Below are positions 26,958-34,724 of a DNA stretch of 64,000 nt, in pieces. How positions within the stretch are numbered: the first letter of the stretch is position 1; each line of letters starts with the position of its first letter. The notes beneath the pieces were generated by a model. That model made no database searches. It was given only the letters and a program-made list of their open reading frames with translations, and was not told the DNA's origin. The DNA is from JALEVB01 sp022768265. GTDB taxonomy: Bacteria > Bacillota_I > Bacilli_A > Erysipelotrichales > Erysipelotrichaceae. The stretch spans positions 1 through 64,000 of the forward strand of contig JAXFJE010000025.1 of assembly GCA_034168985.1 (NCBI GenBank). The letters are read 5' to 3'. Both the position numbers and the translations under genes were made by a program.

Positions 26958-27887
26958 CTATACCCTCTTGATAATTCTTAATTTTGCACTATGTGAACGA
27001 TTATTTACTTCAAGTTCATTTGAACTTGCTAAAATCGGTTTGCGATTTACTAATTCATATGCTGGTTTGGCCATTTGTTCTTGAGTCAAAGGAATGCGTT
27101 TATCCACGTGCGCAACACTGCTGCGTTTTTTAAATTCTTCTTTGACGATTCGATCTTCCAAAGAATGGAAAGTAATGACACAACCAATTCCTTCGCTAGC
27201 TAACATATCTAACGCTTGATTTAAGCCAGCTTGCAAACTAGCTAATTCTTGATTGACCTCAATGCGTAAAGCTTGAAAGGTTTGTTTGGCTGGATGGCCT
27301 TTTTTGCTTAAAACTTTAGCTGGTAAAGCCATCTTGATAACATCAACTAGCTCAAAGGTTGTTTCGATTGGTTTGATCTGACGCATTGCTTCGATCTTGC
27401 GAGCTATTTGTTTAGCATATTTCTCTTCACCATATTGGAACAAGATACGTACCAGTTCTTGATAACTATAAGTATTTACGATCTTATAAGCATCTAATGT
27501 TTGGCTTTGGTCCATACGCATATCTAAACGAGCATCAAAGCGATAGCTAAAACCTCTGGTTGCATCATCAAACTGTGGTGAGCTGACACCTAAGTCTAAC
27601 ACAAAACCATCGATCTTTTCTATCCCCAATGAATTTAAGGTTTCTTTTAATGTTGAAAAATCTTGATGGATCAAAGTAACTTTAGGTAATTGATCACCTA
27701 AGACCTCTTTAGAACGTTCGATCGCGGTTTGATCTTTGTCAAAGGCAAATAGATGACCAGTAGTTAAACATTTGGCGATGGCCTTAGAATGACCAGCTCT
27801 GCCAAGGGTTCCATCCACATAGATACCATCTTCTTTTATTTGCAATCCATCGATCGTTTCTTGTAGCATTACGCTAAAATGTTCCAT
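26958..27887 (-). CDS. rsmH: 16S rRNA (cytosine1402-N4)-methyltransferase RsmH
   Basis: The 309-residue SAM-dependent methyltransferase modifies C1402 in the ribosomal P site. MEHFSVMLQETIDGL, the SAM motif YVDGTLGRAGHSKAI, DGFVLDLGVSSPQFDDATRGFS and the C-terminal ITFHSLEDRIVKEEF are diagnostic. The start overlaps the mraZ stop by one base. It is second in the division operon, as in most bacteria. Confidence 0.97.
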   Translation of the reverse strand: MEHFSVMLQETIDGLQIKEDGIYVDGTLGRAGHSKAIAKCLTTGHLFAFDKDQTAIERSKEVLGDQLPKVTLIHQDFSTLKETLNSLGIEKIDGFVLDLGVSSPQFDDATRGFSYRFDARLDMRMDQSQTLDAYKIVNTYSYQELVRILFQYGEEKYAKQIARKIEAMRQIKPIETTFELVDVIKMALPAKVLSKKGHPAKQTFQALRIEVNQELASLQAGLNQALDMLASEGIGCVITFHSLEDRIVKEEFKKRSSVAHVDKRIPLTQEQMAKPAYELVNRKPILASSNELEVNNRSHSAKLRIIKRV

Positions 27888-28315
27888 TACATATACTCCG
27901 TCAAGCTTTCCGCTATATCTTCTAAAGAATCATTGGCAGCACTTAAATAGTCATCCCATAATTCTTCGGCCCAAAGTTCAACATGATCACCCGCACCGAC
28001 AATGACACAATTTTTTTGTAAGCTACCTTCTGTTTTTAAAAAGGATGGGATTTGAATCCTACCCTGTCCATCGCATTCACAAACTGTTGCTTTAGATGTA
28101 AGACTTCTAATATACATCCGCACTTCTTTTTTGGTTTGTGGCAATTTTAATAATTTTGCTAATCTTTCATCCCATGATTCATTAGTGTAAATATTTAAAC
28201 AACCATCTAAACCTTTGGTCAAGGTAAAAGTGGCTCCCAATTCTTGACGCAATTTTGCTGGAACAATGATACGATTTTTGCTATCTAAGGTATGTCGATA
28301 CTCACCAAAAAACAT
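27887..28315 (-). CDS. mraZ: Transcriptional regulator MraZ
   Basis: About 142 residues with two AbrB-like SpoVT/MraZ repeats. The first is MFFGEYRHTLDSKNRIIVPAKLRQEL and the second includes ATVCECDGQGRIQIPSFLK. MraZ binds short direct repeats ahead of its own gene and controls the division cluster. The start at 28315 is chosen for the canonical MFFGEYRH beginning; a longer in-frame start would include the operator repeats. Three AAAGTGG repeats lie immediately upstream. Confidence 0.95.
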   Translation of the reverse strand: MFFGEYRHTLDSKNRIIVPAKLRQELGATFTLTKGLDGCLNIYTNESWDERLAKLLKLPQTKKEVRMYIRSLTSKATVCECDGQGRIQIPSFLKTEGSLQKNCVIVGAGDHVELWAEELWDDYLSAANDSLEDIAESLTEYM

Positions 28316-28321
28316 ATTGCA

Positions 28322-28348
28322 CCACTTTACGCCACTTTCTACCACTTT
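28322..28348 (-). promoter_or_regulatory. MraZ operator: three 10-bp-spaced AAAGTGG repeats
   Basis: On the minus strand AAAGTGG occurs three times at 28348-28342, 28338-28332 and 28328-28322, with an exact 10-base period. In Mollicutes MraZ recognises AAAGTG(T/G) repeats; in other bacteria it binds TGGG-type repeats. The repeats lie between the -10 and the mraZ start, and the last one overlaps the likely ribosome-binding site. Confidence 0.85.
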
Positions 28349-28357
28349 CTACCATCA

Positions 28358-28385
28358 ATTATACCTTAATTGAGATTTTATGCAA
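28358..28385 (-). promoter_or_regulatory. mraZ promoter
   Basis: The minus strand carries TTGCAT (28385-28380), a 16-base spacer and TATAAT (28363-28358), ten bases upstream of the first MraZ repeat. Confidence 0.7.
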
Positions 28386-28392
28386 TAAAAAA

Positions 28393-28425
28393 TACAAAAA
28401 AAAAGATGAAATAATTTTCATCTTT
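28393..28425 (-). terminator. Terminator after rpmF
   Basis: The arms AAAGATGAAA / TTTCATCTTT with a four-base loop are followed by nine T residues on the minus strand, at the rpmF stop. Confidence 0.85.
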
Positions 28426-28575
28426 TTATTTTGAACCACATGCTGAACAAGCGTGATGTGGAAGTTTGAATTCTCCACAAGCAGGGCACTTAACCAATGT
28501 AGGTGCAGTTAACTTGTAATGTGTTCTACGTTTGTTTTTTCTAGTTTTTGAATTTCTTCTTTGTTGTACAGCCAC
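28426..28575 (-). CDS. rpmF: 50S ribosomal protein L32
   Basis: This 49-residue basic protein begins MAVQQRRNSKTRKNKRRTHY and has a zinc-ribbon with CPAC at residues 30-33 and CSAC at 43-46, the L32 form that binds zinc. The start codon is GTG, with GGAGGTG ten bases upstream, and no better ATG exists. It follows yceD by 13 bases, the conserved yceD-rpmF pair. Confidence 0.95.
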   Translation of the reverse strand: MAVQQRRNSKTRKNKRRTHYKLTAPTLVKCPACGEFKLPHHACSACGSK

Positions 28576-28588
28576 TTTAAGACACCTC

Positions 28589-29092
28589 CTAATCTTCAGC
28601 TTTGAACTCTTTTAATTTTGCTAAACGAGGATCAACTTGATCATGTTTGGCTTTTTGATATTCACTTTCACTTAATACGCGCCATCCATCCCCCGATGGG
28701 TAATCCTTAAGCTTATCGCTAACTACTCTCAGCGGAACATCCAAACTGATCAGCTGAAAAACGATGGGCAGCAATTCAACGATATCGTTTTTTACCACAT
28801 GAACATCTAAGTTATCTTCCTCATGAAAAACGAAGGTCTCATGATACAAAGAATCTAGATCGACATTAACTGGTTCATTGCTGATTGCACAAGGGCATAT
28901 CATCGTCCCAGTAATATGAAGATCTACTTCAAACTTATCTTCATAATCATTAAAATAACCATCACCCTCTAGATGTAGATCTTGCACATCTAATAAAAGC
29001 TGATTGTTCTTTAATGCCTCTTTATCGAATTCGATATCTTCATCAAATTCTATTTCTTGTAAACTGATAAGTTCTTTCTTTGTCCACTTCAA
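28589..29092 (-). CDS. yceD: YceD family (DUF177) protein
   Basis: This 167-residue acidic protein has the family core (LDVQDLHLEGDGYFNDYEDKFEVDLHITGTMICPCAISNEPV) and a C-terminal segment ending DPRLAKLKEF. YceD proteins are encoded directly upstream of rpmF in most bacteria and are linked to 23S rRNA or ribosome assembly; their exact role is unsettled. The start codon is TTG, with TAGGAGAG upstream, and no suitable ATG stands nearby. Confidence 0.9.
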   Translation of the reverse strand: MKWTKKELISLQEIEFDEDIEFDKEALKNNQLLLDVQDLHLEGDGYFNDYEDKFEVDLHITGTMICPCAISNEPVNVDLDSLYHETFVFHEEDNLDVHVVKNDIVELLPIVFQLISLDVPLRVVSDKLKDYPSGDGWRVLSESEYQKAKHDQVDPRLAKLKEFKAED

Positions 29093-29122
29093 GCGAATCT
29101 CTCCTACTTTTCATGCTTTTAA

Positions 29123-29150
29123 ATTATAGCAAAATAAGCAACTAAGTCAA
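29123..29150 (-). promoter_or_regulatory. yceD-rpmF promoter
   Basis: The minus strand has TTGACT (29150-29145), a 16-base spacer ending in TGC, and TATAAT (29128-29123). It is one of the best matches to consensus in the window and also has an extended -10. Confidence 0.8.
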
Positions 29151-29170
29151 CTTAAAATTTAACTTATGAC

Positions 29171-29938
29171 CTATTTTACCTGTAATCTTTCGATCTTTAC
29201 GACTTTTTTTGTTTGATTATCAACTTCAATCACGACACCACAAAGCATTCCTTTGCCCTTAGCTGGGGTGAAATAAGTTTTTTGTTGATGCACGCTTCTA
29301 GCAATTACTTCTTCAATATCACGGCCTAAAATACTTTCGATGGCTCCACACATCCCTACATCACTGATGAAACAAGAACCTTCAGATATCATTTCATCAG
29401 CCGTTTGTACATGGGTATGGGTACCTACGACACATTGGATCTGATCTTTATAGTATTCGAAATAGCATCTTTTTTCAGCAGTAGCTTCACCATGGAAATC
29501 AACGAAGGTGATATCAGCATGGTTATTAGCTAAGATCTTGTCAGTAGCTACAAATGGACTACATACGATATTATCCATGAAAGCAGCTCCGCAGACATTG
29601 ATGATCATGACCTTTAGCCCTAAAACCTCAAGCTTGGTAAACCCTTGCCCATAACCTAAAGGTTCCATATTGCAAGGGCGTACCATATAGTCTAATTCAT
29701 CAATCTTTTCTTTGATGACGTTTTTGCTAAAAGCATGATTGCCAAGCGTGATGACATCAACCCCTAATTCTTTAAATTGCTGGGCAATCTTTGGGGTAAT
29801 GCCTTTACCGTGAGCAGCATTTTCACCATTAACGATCGTTAAATCGATCGCGTGATCATGTTTTAAACTTGCCAAATGCTGGCTCAACATATTTCGACCA
29901 ACTTCACCGACGATATCACCAATAAATAATATCTTCAT
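29171..29938 (-). CDS. ymdB: YmdB family metallophosphoesterase
   Basis: This 255-residue calcineurin-like phosphodiesterase has metal motifs MKILFIGDIVGEVGR, VNGENAAHGKG, TLGNHAFSK and VVGTHTHVQTADE in the right order. In Bacillus subtilis YmdB hydrolyses cyclic nucleotides in vitro and is needed for biofilm gene expression. It overlaps the rny stop by one base, the same order as in Bacillus, so RNA decay and this phosphodiesterase are co-expressed. Confidence 0.94.
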   Translation of the reverse strand: MKILFIGDIVGEVGRNMLSQHLASLKHDHAIDLTIVNGENAAHGKGITPKIAQQFKELGVDVITLGNHAFSKNVIKEKIDELDYMVRPCNMEPLGYGQGFTKLEVLGLKVMIINVCGAAFMDNIVCSPFVATDKILANNHADITFVDFHGEATAEKRCYFEYYKDQIQCVVGTHTHVQTADEMISEGSCFISDVGMCGAIESILGRDIEEVIARSVHQQKTYFTPAKGKGMLCGVVIEVDNQTKKVVKIERLQVK

Positions 29939-31494
29939 TATTTCGCAACTTCACTAACGCGGGTTTCGCGAATCAAGGTAACTTTGATCTGACCTGGATA
30001 TGTCATTTCATTTTCGATCTTTTCACGAATATCATGAGCTATCTTGGTCATCTTAGCATCATTAACTTTTTCCGGTTGGATCATGACCCTAATTTCACGT
30101 CCTGCTTGGATCGCATAGGTTCTTTCCACGCCTTCAAAACTATTCGCAATATTTTCTAATTGTTCCAAACGTTGGATGTAACCTTCCATCGATTCAAAAC
30201 GTGCTCCTGGTCTTGCAGCACTTAAAGCATCTGCTGCTGCTACTAAATTAGCGATCAAGGTAGTTGGGGGAACTTCACCATGGTGAGATTCGATCGCATT
30301 GATAACGACTGCATTTTCTCCATATTTCTTAGCTACCTTGCTACCTAGCTCGATATGGCTACCATCTTGTTCAAAGTCGATAGCTTTACCGATATCATGC
30401 AATAAACCAGCACGTTTAGCAATGGCTTGGTTTAAGCCTAGCTCAGCTGCCATGATACCTGCAAAATAAGCAACTTCCATTGAATGTTGCAAAACATTTT
30501 GACCGTATGAATAACGATATTTTAAACGACCGATCAGTTTCACTAATTCACGGTGGATCTTGCCGATACCTAATTTAAATACCGCTTCATCTCCCACCTT
30601 GATCATCGTTTCATTCATTTCTTTGGTCACTTTATTAACTACTTCTTCAATTCTTGCCGGTTGGATCCTACCATCACGCATCAATGTTTCTAATGATTGA
30701 CGAGCGATTTCTCTTCTAATTGGATCAAAACAGCTAACAGTCAAAGCATCTGGTGTATCATCGATGATCAAATCAACACCGGTCAACTGTTCGATCGTTC
30801 TTATATTTCGGCCTTCACGACCAATGATACGACCTTTCATTTCTTCATTTGGCAAGGTAACTGTTGATACTGTACGTTCAATAGTTTCTTCTTGCGCATA
30901 TCTTTGAATTGCGGTCGCAATAATATTACGGGAAATTTCCGCAGCTTTTTGATTAGCTTCATCTTCCTTTTCCCTAATATATGTGGAAACTTCTTTTTCC
31001 ATCTTCTTTTCAACCACGCTCATGATTTCTTTACGAGCATCTTGTTCTGTCATATTCGATACTCGTTCTAAAACCGTAATCTGGTTATCGATCTGAGCCT
31101 TAAGCTCTTGTTCCATTTTATCTAGGTTTGCAATTTTTTCAGAAACAATTTTATTCTTATTTTCGATTTCTTTTTCTTTATGAGTTATTGTTTGATCACG
31201 AAAATTCAAGTTGTCTTCGCGACGCAATAGCTTGTTCTCGCTATCGCTAACTTCTTGCATCTTTTGTTTTATTTCCTTTTCTGCTTCTAGTTTTAACTCA
31301 TAAATTTGTTGTTTTCCGTCTAATGTAGCTTGACGCATGATGCCATCAGCCTTAGAGTTTGCTTCATCGAGGATGTTTTGAGCTTGGATCTTAGATTTGC
31401 TTACACCAGCTTTGCCTAAGATCATCATCAAAACGATCCCTAAAACGATGCCACATATACCTATTAAAATGGAAATTAGAATGTTAGTTTGCAT
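29938..31494 (-). CDS. rny: Ribonuclease Y
   Basis: The 518-residue membrane-anchored endoribonuclease initiates mRNA decay. The order is a membrane helix (ILISILIGICGIVLGIVLMMILG), a long coiled coil (about 40-190), the KH domain (EMKGRIIGREGRNIRTIEQLTGVDLIIDDTPD) and an HD domain with AGLLHDIGKAIDFEQDGSH and HHGEVPPTT. Length matches the family. The promoter is good and ymdB is translationally coupled downstream. Confidence 0.97.
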   Translation of the reverse strand: MQTNILISILIGICGIVLGIVLMMILGKAGVSKSKIQAQNILDEANSKADGIMRQATLDGKQQIYELKLEAEKEIKQKMQEVSDSENKLLRREDNLNFRDQTITHKEKEIENKNKIVSEKIANLDKMEQELKAQIDNQITVLERVSNMTEQDARKEIMSVVEKKMEKEVSTYIREKEDEANQKAAEISRNIIATAIQRYAQEETIERTVSTVTLPNEEMKGRIIGREGRNIRTIEQLTGVDLIIDDTPDALTVSCFDPIRREIARQSLETLMRDGRIQPARIEEVVNKVTKEMNETMIKVGDEAVFKLGIGKIHRELVKLIGRLKYRYSYGQNVLQHSMEVAYFAGIMAAELGLNQAIAKRAGLLHDIGKAIDFEQDGSHIELGSKVAKKYGENAVVINAIESHHGEVPPTTLIANLVAAADALSAARPGARFESMEGYIQRLEQLENIANSFEGVERTYAIQAGREIRVMIQPEKVNDAKMTKIAHDIREKIENEMTYPGQIKVTLIRETRVSEVAK

Positions 31495-31544
31495 TTTCTA
31501 ATCCTCCATTATCTTTAATATATCTGCAAAATCCTTGCTTTTTA

Positions 31545-31573
31545 ATTATATAGCAACCAACAATTTTTCACAA
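31545..31573 (-). promoter_or_regulatory. rny-ymdB promoter
   Basis: The minus strand has TTGTGA (31573-31568), a 17-base spacer and TATAAT (31550-31545), four bases downstream of the recA terminator T run. Confidence 0.7.
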
Positions 31574-31602
31574 GTAAAAACGCTATCATGATCGATAGCG
31601 TT
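31574..31602 (-). terminator. Terminator overlapping the recA stop
   Basis: The arms AACGCTATC / GATAGCGTT with a six-base loop are followed by TTTTTAC on the minus strand. The first arm includes part of the recA stop codon. Confidence 0.85.
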
Positions 31603-32611
31603 ATTTATTAAATAGCTTTTCTTTGACTTTGTTAGTAATTTCTTCATCAATATTAGGATTAGCAGTTAAATAAGATTTAACTGCTTCTCTTCCTTGACCA
31701 ATCTTTTCACCATTGTAGGAAAACCAAGCTCCCGCTTTATCGATGATCTCATAATCAACGGCTAAATTGATCAATTCACCTAAGTGACTGATACCTTCGC
31801 CATACATGATCTCGACATTAGCAACCTTAAATGGAGGTGCCACTTTGTTTTTGACCACTTTTACCGTCACTTTATTACCAATGACATCACTGCCGTTTTT
31901 GATAGCTTCGCCACGACGAACATCCAAGCGAACCGAACTATAGAATTTTAAAGCTCTACCTCCTGGGGTTGTTTCTGGATTGCCAAACATGATACCAACC
32001 TTTTCACGTAATTGGTTGATAAAGATTGCCGTACATTCACTACGGTTCATGACCCCAGCCAATTTACGCATGGCCTTAGACATCAAACGAGCTTGCAAAC
32101 CAACGCTAGCATCACCCATTTCTCCATCTAGCTCTGCTTGAGGTACCAAAGCCGCAACCGAGTCAATGACGATCAGATCAATTGCTCCAGATTTGATCAG
32201 TAATTCGGTAATTTCTAACGCTTGTTCCCCGCTATCTGGTTGCGATAAGATAAGTTCATCGATATTAACCCCTAATGATGCCGCATATTGGGGATCGATC
32301 GCATTTTCTGCATCGATAAACGCAGCTCTGCCACCACTTTTTTGACAGCTAGCAATGGCATGCAAAGCTAACGTGGTCTTCCCACTTGATTCTGGACCAT
32401 ATACTTCAATGATCCTGCCTTTAGGGTAGCCACCAATACCTAAAGCATAGTCAATGGCCAATGATCCGCTACTGATCGCATCAATATCAACATTAGCACG
32501 ATCACCTAATTTCATGATCGAACCTTTACCATATTGCTTCTCGATTTGTTTTAGCGCATCTTGTAATAGCGCATCTTTATTGCTATCTTTTTCGATTTTC
32601 TTTTCTGCCAT
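31601..32611 (-). CDS. recA: Recombinase RecA
   Basis: The 336-residue recombinase forms filaments on single-stranded DNA, catalyses strand exchange and triggers LexA cleavage. It shows Walker A GPESSGKTT, Walker B LIVIDSVAAL, loop L1 (GEMGDASVGLQARLMSKAMRKL) and L2 (NQLREKVGIMFGNPETTPGGRALKFY). It lacks the long acidic C-terminal tail of some homologues. GAGGAG lies ten bases before the start. pgsA is directly upstream; the cinA gene common between them in Bacillota is absent here. Confidence 0.98.
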   Translation of the reverse strand: MAEKKIEKDSNKDALLQDALKQIEKQYGKGSIMKLGDRANVDIDAISSGSLAIDYALGIGGYPKGRIIEVYGPESSGKTTLALHAIASCQKSGGRAAFIDAENAIDPQYAASLGVNIDELILSQPDSGEQALEITELLIKSGAIDLIVIDSVAALVPQAELDGEMGDASVGLQARLMSKAMRKLAGVMNRSECTAIFINQLREKVGIMFGNPETTPGGRALKFYSSVRLDVRRGEAIKNGSDVIGNKVTVKVVKNKVAPPFKVANVEIMYGEGISHLGELINLAVDYEIIDKAGAWFSYNGEKIGQGREAVKSYLTANPNIDEEITNKVKEKLFNK

Positions 32612-32659
32612 ATCAAATATATCTCCTCAATATAATTTATTCCACTTTTGCTGATCTTC

Positions 32660-33253
32660 CTATTTGCTTTCGAAGATGAATTCCTTCATCTGGGTAAAAT
32701 ATGCCGCCCCACTAGCAAAGCTTACGATAGCTGCAAACCAAAGCATCAGATCGCTAGCTGGTACTCGCCATAATTCAAATGGTAGATTATTAACCAAGAT
32801 CAAGATAATAGCAAGCATCTGGCTGACGGTCTTGACCTTACCTAGATAACCTGCAGCAACCACCTTGCCATTGCTAGCAGCGATCATTCGACATCCGTCA
32901 ACGATCGTATCTCGTGCTAACATGATAAGCACTGGTACTACTGGAATGATTCCTTGCGATACAAATAAGATAAACATTGTATTTACCAATAATTTATCTG
33001 CAATTGGATCGGCAAATTTTCCAAAAGTCGTGATCAAATTACGCTTACGAGCAATCTGTCCATCTAAAAAATCAGTAAAAGATGTCAAAGCAAACAAGAT
33101 CAACACGACGATGTTAACCAAAGAAATTGATACAAAACGCACATCGTAACTTGGAACGACGATACCAAATTGGTTATATGGAAAAAGATAGATCAAAACG
33201 ATGATCGGAATCATGATGATTCTAATAACAGTTAAACGATTCGGTAAATTCAT
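32660..33253 (-). CDS. pgsA: CDP-diacylglycerol-glycerol-3-phosphate phosphatidyltransferase
   Basis: This integral membrane enzyme of about 197 residues makes phosphatidylglycerol phosphate. The start MNLPNRLTVIRIIMIP is typical, and the CDP-alcohol phosphatidyltransferase motif is present (SFTDFLDGQIARKRNLITTFGKFADPIADKLL, D-G-x2-A-R-x8-G-x3-D-x3-D form). The start at 33253 follows AAGGAG; a longer in-frame extension runs back into RNase P RNA and is artefactual. The terminator of rnpB ends only 18 bases before this gene. Confidence 0.95.
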   Translation of the reverse strand: MNLPNRLTVIRIIMIPIIVLIYLFPYNQFGIVVPSYDVRFVSISLVNIVVLILFALTSFTDFLDGQIARKRNLITTFGKFADPIADKLLVNTMFILFVSQGIIPVVPVLIMLARDTIVDGCRMIAASNGKVVAAGYLGKVKTVSQMLAIILILVNNLPFELWRVPASDLMLWFAAIVSFASGAAYFTQMKEFIFESK

Positions 33254-33270
33254 TGATAGTTCTCCTTTAA

Positions 33271-33294
33271 AAACAAAGGAATCCAAAGATTCCT
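33271..33294 (-). terminator. Terminator of RNase P RNA
   Basis: The arms AGGAATC / GATTCCT with a short loop are followed by TTTGTTTTT on the minus strand. The T run ends just before the pgsA ribosome-binding site. Confidence 0.7.
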
Positions 33295-33304
33295 CAAATA
33301 TAAA

Positions 33305-33666
33305 TATTAAGCACTTTATAAGCCATGTTCTGTACCAATTTGCATTGGTGGCAACCATTTATCTACACTTTCATGTCCTTTATCGCCTTCTTAATTAGGC
33401 TTTAAAGATTCCCCTACCAAATTTGGGTTTCTCGCTTGCGGGGTTTATCGCGTTCCACTTTTAAAGTTTCCTTTAAAACTTCGTCACTGTGACACCTTAG
33501 GGACATCATGCCCTATCTTTTTGACTTAGGCATGATCTTCCGCCGTTATCATTTGCATGATACCTAGCCTTATTTATTAAGCTAGCACAAACACTACATC
33601 CATCACAGGATGTGCGAGCATGGACTTTCCTCTAGCTTTTACACCAGCGATTGCCAAAGTGCTTAA
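33305..33666 (-). ncRNA. rnpB: RNase P RNA
   Basis: The minus strand contains the invariant bacterial P RNA segment GAGGAAAGTCCATGCTCGCAC near the 5' end. A P1 helix pairs AAGCACTTT at the 5' end (33664-33656) with AAAGTGCTT at the 3' end (33317-33309). The 3' part includes the conserved AGAACATGGCTTATA. It is the catalytic subunit that trims tRNA 5' leaders. Its location between gpsB and pgsA agrees with gpsB-rnpB adjacency in Bacillus. Exact ends are estimated from P1. Confidence 0.95.
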
Positions 33667-33986
33667 CGTTTATTACCGTAGACTTCCTGTTCTAGACGGG
33701 AAATGCGCTTCAAGATATCGACGTTGCTGATATTAGCACTTGAACTTTCTTCATATGAGCGGGCTTTTGCTTCTAGTTCGATCAATTTCGCTCTTAAAGA
33801 AGCATTGGTCCTTTCAAGTTCGCTGACTCGCTCATTCAATTGGGCACTAATATTTTGGTATGTTTCATAATCTTCCATGACCAAATCTAAAAAGGCATCG
33901 ACATCCTTGGGACTATAGCCCTTGAAATCAATGTTAAATTGCGTATCTAAAATTGTATGAATATCTAAATTTAATTTATTAGTCAT
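33663..33986 (-). CDS. gpsB: Cell-division protein GpsB
   Basis: The 107-residue protein has the DivIVA/GpsB membrane-binding N-terminus (FNIDFKGYSPKDVDAFLDLVMEDYETY) followed by a coiled coil (ISAQLNERVSELERTNASLRAKLIELEAKA) and the short C-terminal trimerisation region ILKRISRLEQEVYG. GpsB links PBP1A to the division machinery; here ponA lies divergently nearby. The start at 33986 has AAGGGATGG with normal spacing. The stop codon overlaps the first bases of rnpB. Confidence 0.94.
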   Translation of the reverse strand: MTNKLNLDIHTILDTQFNIDFKGYSPKDVDAFLDLVMEDYETYQNISAQLNERVSELERTNASLRAKLIELEAKARSYEESSSANISNVDILKRISRLEQEVYGNKR

Positions 33987-34006
33987 ATTGCCATCCATCC
34001 CTTTTA

Positions 34007-34034
34007 ATTATACAAAACCAAGCTAAAAATTCAA
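34007..34034 (-). promoter_or_regulatory. gpsB promoter
   Basis: The minus strand has TTGAAT (34034-34029), a 16-base spacer and TATAAT (34012-34007), about 20 bases before the start codon. Confidence 0.65.
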
Positions 34035-34122
34035 TATCTTCTTTAATATATAGGATTTATTTTAATACAAGATACCTATTTCGTAAACACTACTTTTTGT
34101 TTATTTATCATTTTAAAAATTG

Positions 34123-34128
34123 TATAAT
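34123..34128 (+). promoter_or_regulatory. -10 element of the recU-ponA promoter
   Basis: TATAAT lies 17 bases before the TTG start of recU. The -35 is poor (TTTATT at 17-base spacing). The leader would be only about ten bases. Confidence 0.5.
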
Positions 34129-34145
34129 GTTTCTGGTGATCAAAA

Positions 34146-34712
34146 TTGCTTAATTATCCAAATGGAAAGAAAACTAATTTAAATCACATCACTTCTAGTG
34201 CTTCTAATCGTGGAATGGGCCTAGAAGATGATATCAACAAAACTAACAAATATTATCTAGCTTGTGATATTGCCAATATCCACAAAAAACCTACACCGAT
34301 CCAGATTGTTAAGGTAGATTATCCTGCAAGAGATAAAGCAAAGATCGTTGAAGCATATTTCAAGGTTCCAAGCACTACCGATTATAACGGTGTATATCGC
34401 GGAAAGGCCATCGATTTTGAAGCTAAAGAATGTGCAAGCAAAACCGCATTTCCCCTAGCTTCGATCCATCCCCATCAGATTACTCATCTAACAAGCGTTA
34501 TCAAGCATGGGGCCATCGCCTTTGTTATCTTTCGCTTTACCCATCTAGATAAGACTTATTTTGTTGCTGCTGAAAAGATCATTGCCTTTTATCAACAACA
34601 AAAACGTAAATCCATACCATATGCTTGGTTTGAAGAAAATGGTATAATCATTGGGTATAATCTTATAAAACCTGTTGATTATCTGCAAATCATCGATAAA
34701 TTGTATTTTTAA
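34146..34712 (+). CDS. recU: Holliday junction resolvase RecU
   Basis: The 188-residue resolvase begins with the family hallmark YPNGK. It continues with VDYPARD, the catalytic core YRGKAIDFEAKEC and a C-terminal YLQIIDKLYF. The start is TTG at 34146 because an in-frame stop lies three codons upstream and the conserved N-terminus begins right there; only a weak GGTGAT site precedes it. recU-ponA order is conserved in Bacillota and couples junction resolution with wall synthesis. Confidence 0.93.
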   Translation: MLNYPNGKKTNLNHITSSASNRGMGLEDDINKTNKYYLACDIANIHKKPTPIQIVKVDYPARDKAKIVEAYFKVPSTTDYNGVYRGKAIDFEAKECASKTAFPLASIHPHQITHLTSVIKHGAIAFVIFRFTHLDKTYFVAAEKIIAFYQQQKRKSIPYAWFEENGIIIGYNLIKPVDYLQIIDKLYF

Positions 34713-34724
34713 AAGGAGGTACAT

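Noticed and set aside
33253..33358. N-terminal extension of pgsA into RNase P RNA
   Set aside because: It crosses the rnpB terminator and 3' end; the family N-terminus begins at 33253 after AAGGAG.
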